Shown: piece by piece, positions 57,141 through 64,000 of the stretch | Layout of the letters: every line of letters starts with the position of its first letter | How positions within the stretch are numbered: position 1 is the stretch's first letter | Source: Phyto melanocephala | Lineage: Eukaryota; Arthropoda; Insecta; Diptera; Rhinophoridae | NCBI GenBank assembly: GCA_941918925.1 | Contig: OW799233.1 | Coordinates: 105,889,833 to 105,953,832 of the forward strand | Direction: 5' to 3' | Length of the DNA: 64,000 bases | Position numbers and translations under genes: made by a program | The notes under the pieces: model-generated | Told to the model about the DNA's origin: nothing | What the model saw: only the letters and a program-made list of their open reading frames with translations | Database searches by the model: none

Positions 57141-59127
57141 ATTTTCCGTCGCAAAAAAGCGTCTTACAAAAAAGCAAAGTGTGCAATATTTCAGAGTCGT
57201 ACATTCAATTTTGTTGCTTTTATGACGTTTTTGTTTTTAAATATACCGAAAAACACACTGTGCGGTATAAATTTTCGTACATTTTGATCGATAACTTTTT
57301 TCCAAATTCATAGATTTAAGCGATTTTCAAAGAGAAATATTCCTTTGACTCGGTTAATATAAATTCGAAGTTTCATGACTCTACGTTTATGCGTCTGTAC
57401 ACAATTTCATTTTATTCGATGTGCGAAGGACACGGTTTTTTCGACCTACTCTTGCTTTTCGAGCTATAACTCTCTTCCTAATATTCCGATTTAGCCCATT
57501 TTCATTACCAAACAAACCTTGTCTATAAGAAAGATTCTGGCAACATTTGAGCCCCCTAGCTTTTACGGTGCGACCTCTATCGTGCTTTTAACAGACGGAC
57601 AGACGGATGGACATAGCTAGATCGTCATCAAATCAAACCCTGATTCAGAATATATATACTTTATGGGGTCTAAAATGGATATTTCGATGTGTTACAAACG
57701 GAATGACAAAATAAATATACCCCCACCATTTTTTTGGTGGTGGGTATAAAAATATAATAATAAAAATTTTTACAATTTATATACGTTTGGCTACACAATT
57801 ACGCAATAACTGAAATGAATGCAGTGACTAATTTGGTTTTAATTAGTTGAATTTAAGGACAAAAGGTACTCTTTACAAGTAAAGTTAATATGTAAATACA
57901 TCAAATTTATTAATAAATAAATTAGACTTTTTATAAGTCTGTTATAAATTTTTGTATCTCCTTCTGTTAATTTTTTAAATGTTAAATAGATCTTTTAAAC
58001 TAATATGCATTAACGTATTTTGTTTAAAATGTTTTCTGTAATTTGAAATACATTTTAAAGGCTAGGGAGAGAATCTTTAAAATTTCATTTTAAAAATTCT
58101 TTCTTATACCCCTGACACACATACAAATATAAGCATAAACTAGTTTGTTCGATGGTTTAATTGAAATCTAAGTTGACTGACACTCAATTCCATTAATTGA
58201 AAATAGGATCTGTAAGGAGAGACTATTGGTTTTTCTTTATTATTTATCAGCTAATTTTATGCTTCAATTACTTATAACGTTAGGTTTTTATCCTATAAAA
58301 AAATAATGTTTAAGCTCAATTATTTTTCTTATTTTACATTTGTTTTTTAAACAACAAATAAATATCTTACAATAATCTTAAAAAATATTTAATAATTTTT
58401 AATTTTTGATTACAAAGATATATGAAAAAAAACTTAAAAAAAATAAAAAACCGGCTTTTTCGATTAAAAACCCGGTGTATTCGATATCGAAAAATCAACA
58501 TTTAGAAAAAACCTGAAAGAGGAAAAAAGCGGGTATTCCACCGGTTGTAAAACCGAATCGATCACCCTATTAGATACACACACAATACAATTTCTTGTTG
58601 CGAAATTTGCTTGAAGCCATTCAAATACATAACGTTTTATAATTCTTATTTTGTTTAACACGCTTAGGGTATAAGTAATAATTATTTTTACAAAAGCGGC
58701 AAAACATTTCATTAAAAAAGTGGTGACTTATAGATTTTCACTGATTGTTTAATTTCAAATTAAAACAGAATAATCTAACCGAATTTTCGTCCTTAGAAGA
58801 ACTGAACGACTTCTGTAAGTCCATAATATTGATGGGTTATGTAGGTTATTAAAATCAAGTACTTTTTTATTGCTATAAAAGTAAATACTTTTTAAGTCCC
58901 TATTTATAAGCGACCGTAATAACTACTTATACGAGTCCCTATTTGTTAGCGAGCGTGGTAAGTACTTGCTTTTAATGATATCGCCGTGTTAAAGTAATGC
59001 ATTTAGATGCCAAAGTGTAAGTAGTCAAGAACTGTTTTCTAGTACTTTCAACTCATTATTTTGTAATGTGTTATTTTGCTGGGTATGAATCATTTTTATT
59101 TTGGCTCAAGTTTTTTTATTCCTTTAA

Positions 59128-59374
59128 TAGCTTGTGCCCGCGACTTCGTCTGCGTAGCTATCGGGGTAAAAGGTAGTCATAGTATTTACAACAAAAATAA
59201 AAATATTTACAACACAAACAACCCGTTTAGGATGTGTTACGATGAGTTTGCGAACGACTTATTATTTCTTATCTTTCTATGTGCCGAATTTCATTTATTT
59301 CCGTTCAGCTGTTTTTGCGTGATTGAGTAACATATATCCAAACATACAAACATTCACATTTATTATATTAGTAG
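59128..59374 (+). mobile_element. RTE-type/SINE-like short retroposon
   Basis: It begins AATAGCTTGTGCCCGCGACT followed by TCGTCTGCGTAGC. It contains CCGTTCAGCTGTTTTTGCGT and GATTGAGTAACATATATCCA, and ends ACATTTATTATATTAGTAGG. I recognise this order as the widespread arthropod RTE-clade 3' end or a SINE sharing it. The internal open frame (59076-59330) is not meaningful. Confidence 0.6.
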
Positions 59375-61414
59375 GATTTATAGTTTATTCTTTTATTTTA
59401 TTTTCCTAATACATTTTTTAAACTAAATTAAATCGAATTAATATCAAGATAGTTTTTAAAGATTCTAAAATGATTACAATTCAATTAAATTTATAAGATG
59501 TTTTAGGAAATTTAAATACTCGAATAAATGAACTTGAGCTAAAATAAAAATTACTCACAGTAAAATTGAATAAATAAAGTTTGGATAAAAATATTAATAT
59601 GCTTTAAAAAACTATTACATACTTTTAAATTTTCTTATAAAAATTTCAGATTAATATCATTTAAAAATTAGATAATAGCGAAGACCAAAAAATCGAAGTT
59701 GTACGAAAAGTAAAAAAATGTGCAAACAAAACAGCTTATGTCAACATGGGTGGTTTGCTATAAACAAAAATGTTAGAATACAAACACCCAAGAAATCGGA
59801 GGTTGTGCACAAATAATTAAAAGTTATAGTTAACTGAAAAACATTCAAAAAATAATTTTCAAATGTGTTCAGAAATAACAATGTACGTGGGTTTTACAAA
59901 AACTGAAATAATTTGCCATTAAGCAAACGAGAGTCAACATACTGCGATACTGCTGAACACATTTTGAATAAATGTAAAAGTTACGTTATTATACCATTCA
60001 GAAATCGGAATGGGTTCATATAATTTCAGAAATTTATACAACCAAGCAAAGTGCCTTTAAAATCAATCAAGTAACTCAAGATGATTAAAAATGAGCATAC
60101 GCGGCTGCCCATGAAAGCTGGAGAATTAATTAATTAAAATAAAACAAACAAAAAGCTTTCGAAAACTTAAAAAATTTTGTATAAACTTTATATAAAAATT
60201 CGTTCAAATTTTTTCAAAAATTACCTTTACCATCAACATGCTGTAGGAGAGCATTAGGACAGTGTCATAAAAAAATAAATATAAAATATTTCATCTGACA
60301 TGAATCCCTAGCAGATCCCAAAATAGTTTTACAATAAATAAAGCACTGCTTGCCTAAAAAAGAAATACACGTTAAAAAAAAACAACGACAACAAAAGGAA
60401 AAACATAGAAGTGACAACAAATTGTATTGTTTAAATTTGAAGCAAAAGTAAAGATGATAGTTATGTGTGTAGTGTGTAAGGACACCTTGTTCGAGTGAAA
60501 ACACATGTTAAAACTGTAAAGATGGTAGTGTAAGCTCTCATGTATGTATACTTGTATATACGAATCTGTATTTTACTACATAAAGTGTATGTATATGAAG
60601 ATGATTGAGTGACAGCTAAAGCTGTTTATTTATAAATGTATTCTTTTATTTGTTTTTAACGTTTCTCTTTTTATTGGCAATAAGAAAATATCCTTGCAGT
60701 TTCAGTTTTTTTTTTTCTAGTTGTTACTGTTATTTTATTTTGTTTTATATTATTTTTCATGTCGTTGTTAAGTGATTTGTTTCGCATAAACAATACACGT
60801 ACAAAAACAACAAAAACTAAAACAACACCAATAATGGCTACATGATAATGGCAACAACAAGGAATACAAAACGAGGTACAATTCAATCAAATGACATGAA
60901 AATATAATTTTTTAACACACAAATGCTTTTATCGAACACAAATGGTTTTTCTCATATAAATTTTAGCGAGAAAAACCGTGAAGTGGAAAAATACTTCGTA
61001 TATATACTAATAAATAATGATTATAATAAAGAGATCTTTAAAAGTAAATAATAACGATTGCTGGCTTTTGCAGCACCTTTCTAAGAATGCAGAATTTGTT
61101 TACAATAAAATTGGTATTTCACGCAGTGAACTAAATTTTAGAATGTGTATACATGCGTATGTTATTTAATATCTATTTTGTATAAATTTTATGCAGATTC
61201 TAATTGCAATATTAAAAAACTACCATTAATTCCAACTTTTATGTCTTCATGAAGTTTTTAATATTCTGATCTAAAATTTATATTTATTTGTAAATGTTTT
61301 CAAAATGTATAAAAATCCTAGCAAAAGCTCTCATTATTTAATATTAAGTTGGAAAAACTAAATTGCAGTTCTTACCTGCCTACAATTTTTTTACTGTGCG
61401 TATCTCACTGCTCT
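59375..61414. other. AT-rich stretch, nothing recognised
   Basis: Minus-strand frames at 60265-60504 and 60671-60886 are Phe/Cys-rich or Thr/Lys-rich without domains. No element ends seen. Confidence 0.5.
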
Positions 61415-61705
61415 TAAGCATGTTTTTTACATCTGACTTGACAAATTCCACACTGATAAATACGAACATGTCATGTAATACCTTTAAAACATTACTTCTG
61501 TAAAAAATATGAGTTGATACATTAGACAAAATTTCAATTAGAGCGCGCTCTGTTTTCTTCTGTGACATCAGCCGTTGGCAGAAATCTCTGCTGCTGCAAA
61601 GCAGTTAGCGACGGTTGCCTGTAAAAGTACAATTTTGACAGCCATGTAAAGTTGCATATGTCTTACAAATTTTAAAGTTAGATGTAAAAACGACGCCGTG
61701 AATTA
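61415..61705. mobile_element. MITE copy 2 (GGCATGTTTTTTACATCTGAC type)
   Basis: It is homologous along its length to 11731-12026, for example GCATGTTTTTTACATCTGAC, AAAACATTACTTCTGTAAAA and CTGCTGCAAAGCAGT. The outermost bases of the left end are eroded, so the TA flank cannot be confirmed. Confidence 0.75.
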
Positions 61706-62212
61706 GGTGCTTTAGTAAGAACTAAGGTTGTGTTTTTGCATCTATACTGTTGAGACTCGGTTGCACTTAATAAGGTTTACCTAACTGATCGTTTTTGCTA
61801 TCACAGAAGAAAGTCTGGCTCTATATAAAAAATATATATTCGACTTAATATATTTTTTATAAAAATTTTTAAAGCAATTTTTATATGAAGTATGAGATTT
61901 TCATTAGAAAAATTATTCAGACGAAACCACTACTGCGTATACTTTGTTGACTATACCCTAGCTGCGACGGTACAATGTCTTTGCAAAAGACGAAATTTTG
62001 TATTTTCAAGGACCTGGTGGTACATAGTATTAGATCAGTCTGATTTGAAACCAAAAAATATGGTATACTGGCCGGAGGTATGCTCCTCAGAAAATCTGTA
62101 GACTGCTGGTTCGATTTCCGTAAGAAACTCTGATCATTTCACTACAACGAGCAAATAGTTATCGTTGCTCAGCCTGGTTAATTGAACCTGAATTTAAAAA
62201 ACCAACTAAGAG
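61706..62212. other. Unassigned sequence
   Basis: The frame at 61892-62101 (69 codons) has no recognisable domain. GGTTCGATTTCC near 62109 resembles a tRNA B box, but no tRNA fold is present. Confidence 0.5.
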
Positions 62213-62344
62213 CACTATACTCGGCTGTGCCAAATCTTTTATACCCAACACCAATTTTGTGTATATTTAAAGCACAATATTTATTATTTTGTTAATCGCT
62301 TGGAATAATCTCTTTATAATAAAAAATATATCACTTTCTTTGTA

Positions 62345-62703
62345 GGGGGCGGTTAAATTTTAAACTTAAAACAGGTCTGTATAAAATGTTAGAACATCTA
62401 TGAATGCCTTCTTAATTCGTTAAATGAGAAGTATTGCTGTTTTTCGCGATAGTGTGGCAAGAAAACAATCAACTTCGACTCATCATCGTGCCCAACAATT
62501 GAGCATCAGCGGTGTTATTGAAAATTTGGACCATCGGATCGACGTGTGCCGTTGAGGTCACGGGTGCCATTTGGCCGATATTTTGTTCCATACATAATGG
62601 AACCATACAAATATTATCATTACAAAAAGCAATGATAATAATTTCCTAAATAATTTGTGTTTTATTCAAAATCAACATCGGCCCTTAAAATTTAACCACC
62701 CTT
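62345..62703 (+). mobile_element. Shortened mariner remnant in family B
   Basis: AGGGGGCGGTTAAATTTTAA to the complement of AGGGTGGTTAAATTTTAAGG near 62703. Length is 359 bp against about 610 bp in sister copies, having lost the N-terminal half of the transposase relic. Its right part closely follows the 29708-30187 version. Confidence 0.7.
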
Positions 62704-62906
62704 TATAACTTCGATATGTTGGTAAAATGTTTTCGTAAATTTAGTCTTTCAGTGAAAGTGGGCGTTAAAGTAAGCGTGTCACTAAAATTTCTGCTAATAA
62801 ATATAACTTAGATATTTTAATATAGTCCTTTATTATTCCAAAATCTTTATTCATTGAGAAATTATATGAATTTGAGATAAAGCATTATATAGGATGTGGG
62901 CTTTAA

Positions 62907-63628
62907 GCTGGAGTTACATACCATGCGTTCTATCCGTTGTTCTGTTTTATGTATCAGTCAAAAAGTAGAATCGGTGTAATTGTATGTGACAAGTTACACG
63001 GCAAAATGCAAAGAATGCATAATCGTATCAACGCAGCAAAGTAATTTCACTTTCTACTTTTGTATCCGTGAAATGGTGGATGACAAATAATATTTTTTTG
63101 TCTATGTTATCGATAAATCTGATTGGTGGATTTATTTTTTCCATTTCTTTGTATTAAAAAAATGTTTTTAATAAAAGAAAAAGCATTCGAAATAAAGTTT
63201 ACAATTACTTTTAATAAAAACATACATAAAAACTAATTTTAAACACAATTTTTTTATTACCAAAATTTGTATTCTACTTATCGATAACTATTATGTGCTG
63301 AGTGTCATCTCTGTTTGTTTATTATTAAAAGAAAACAAGTGCAATCGAGGAGATGCTTATTGATGCTTGTGTTATTTTTGAACTTTTCGTAGCACAAAAT
63401 ATCATGTACATAAACTAAATGAATTCCATAAATTCCCTTAAATTGTCAATTTTACTTTCCATTTTGGAAAAATTGTTTTAAGTTAATAAAAATATAAACA
63501 CAACAGCTGATTAAAACATAAGAGTTGATGCATAAAACGCATTGTGTGTAACTTGAGTTAAGAACGTATAAAAAGGTGAAAAAGTATCAAACGCAACAAC
63601 GCATGAACGGATGGTATGTAACTCCACC
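62907..63628. mobile_element. TTAA-flanked MITE (GGAGTTACATACCAT ends)
   Basis: TTAA at 62903-62906 and 63629-63632 flanks ends GCTGGAGTTACATACCAT and the complement of GGTGGAGTTACATACCAT (17/18). TTAA duplication indicates a piggyBac-type or other TTAA-targeting element. It is 722 bp with no coding, inserted into family B sequence. Confidence 0.8.
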
Positions 63629-64000
63629 TTAAGAGTGGGCGTGTCACCTAAATTTTCTGACATAACAATAACATTGACTAGAAGGATTTACGTAGCAAAT
63701 TTTATCATCATAACTCTAATTTTGTCGGTTTTATAAATTTAAATTTCATTTACAGTAGATAACGTGAAAAGTGGGCAATATAGTAGGTGTGTCGAAGTTA
63801 TTTATGCTAATAAATACAACTTAGATATTTCAATATAGTCCTTTATTATTCCAAAATCTCTATTTATAGAGAAATTATAAGAATATGAGAGAAAATGTTG
63901 TATGGGAGGTGGGCGTAAAAGTGGGCGTGTCACATTTATTTTCCGTCAGAACAAAACCTTTGACCAAAAAGCAATTTCTGAAAAATTTCAGAATCGTAGA

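Larger units (their letters stand above)
55588..57748 (-). mobile_element. Complete family B copy, minus orientation
   Basis: It begins CAAGTAAGAGCACTATATTC with the 3' hairpin. It ends at the complement of the TATACCCACCACCA hairpin (57718-57748). It contains the mariner remnant and a GTGGGCG tandem array. At 2.16 kb it is the cleanest copy with both ends in the window. It is nested in the hAT element. Confidence 0.85.
55419..58569. mobile_element. Non-autonomous hAT element with perfect 8-bp duplication
   Basis: TAGGGTGATCGATT at the left and the complement at 58556-58569 are flanked by TTAGATAC on both sides (55411-55418 and 58570-58577), an exact 8-bp duplication. The subterminal regions are rich in AACCGG/CCGGTT words, including the palindrome AACCGGTTAACCGGTT near 55530. 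It is interrupted by a family B copy; without it the element is about 990 bp. Confidence 0.9.
52965..59083. mobile_element. Foldback element with ~600-bp inverted arms
   Basis: CCCAGCAAAATAACA at 52965 is matched by the complement at 59069-59083. Similarity runs inward for about 600 bases of left arm (to about 53570). The right arm is interrupted: 59083-58578, then 55410-55290 beyond the inserted hAT element. Shared landmarks include AAAGTACTAGAA, CACGCTCGC, GACTTACAGAAGTC and ATTACCTAGTTTTT. The central 1.7 kb (53570-55290) has no recognisable coding. Without the insert it is about 3 kb. No target duplication was found. Confidence 0.75.
62213..64000 (-). mobile_element. Family B copy, minus orientation, runs off the window
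   Basis: It starts CAACTAAGAGCACTATACTC with a degenerate 3' hairpin, then CACCAATTTTGTGTA. It continues through GTGGGCG/TGTCAC blocks to the window end. It is interrupted by a TTAA-flanked miniature element (62907-63628) and contains a shortened mariner remnant (62345-62703). Confidence 0.8.

Noticed and set aside
62061..62125. tRNA-like B box (GGTTCGATTTCC)
   Set aside because: No acceptor or T-stem pairing and no convincing A box at the right distance; chance match or old SINE trace.
1..64000. CRISPR arrays, bacterial operons, rRNA genes
   Set aside because: The intron-bearing gene, AT-rich repeats and eukaryotic transposons exclude a prokaryotic setting; no regularly spaced short repeats or rRNA-like blocks were seen.

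Overview
The window is AT-rich, intron- and repeat-dominated animal DNA, best explained as a higher-fly (brachyceran Diptera) chromosome segment. The evidence is the compact GT-AG exons with canonical donors, AATAAA-type polyadenylation signals, and the mix of transposon families (Tc1/mariner, hAT and piggyBac miniatures, Helitron, non-LTR fragments, and short elements ending in TATACCC hairpins with GTCCGTCTGTCCG tracts). Species cannot be fixed from sequence alone.

There is one convincing host gene, the 3' half of a plus-strand, five-exon cysteine-rich extracellular protein (exons 9245-9309, 10948-11170, 13107-13234, 13463-13573, 16980-17270). The exons join in a single open frame of 271 residues with consistent splice phases. 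The protein has a Cys-rich module, three N-glycosylation sequons and a hydrophobic C-terminal segment. I think it is most like the GDNF-receptor-like (Gfrl) family, but this is recognition from memory and is held tentatively. Upstream exons must lie left of 9245, probably outside the window. Its introns hold miniature DNA transposons, a TATACCC element, an (AT)n tract and decayed mariner and non-LTR copies.

The rest, and most of the left 9 kb, is transposon debris with much nesting. At 961-2773 a Helitron lies in a hAT element inside another inverted-repeat element. At 3.9-5.4 kb a TATACCC element contains a second element that contains an inverted copy of the first. At 38.2-40.3 kb one inverted-repeat element sits inside another, and the inner one carries a decayed protein-coding segment. 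At 42.9-44.7 kb there is a PIF/Harbinger element with a broken transposase. At 48.8-52.9 kb two copies of a large repeat ('family B') lie head-to-head and contain a TTAA-flanked piggyBac-type element with an intact 73-aa zinc-binding ORF. At 53.0-59.1 kb a foldback element contains a hAT element with a perfect 8-bp duplication, which contains a family B copy, which contains a mariner remnant.

Family B (five loci: about 27.3, 35.2, 48.8, 55.6 and 62.2 kb) and its smaller relative family A (3.9, 4.4 and 13.9 kb) share one architecture: a 5' TATACCC hairpin, a matching inverted motif near the 3' end, a conserved 3' hairpin and a terminal CTTACTTG. This resembles Helentron-like rolling-circle elements. 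No complete, clearly active transposase, tRNA, rRNA or CRISPR array was found. Element boundaries come from reading inverted repeats by eye and may be off by a few bases.
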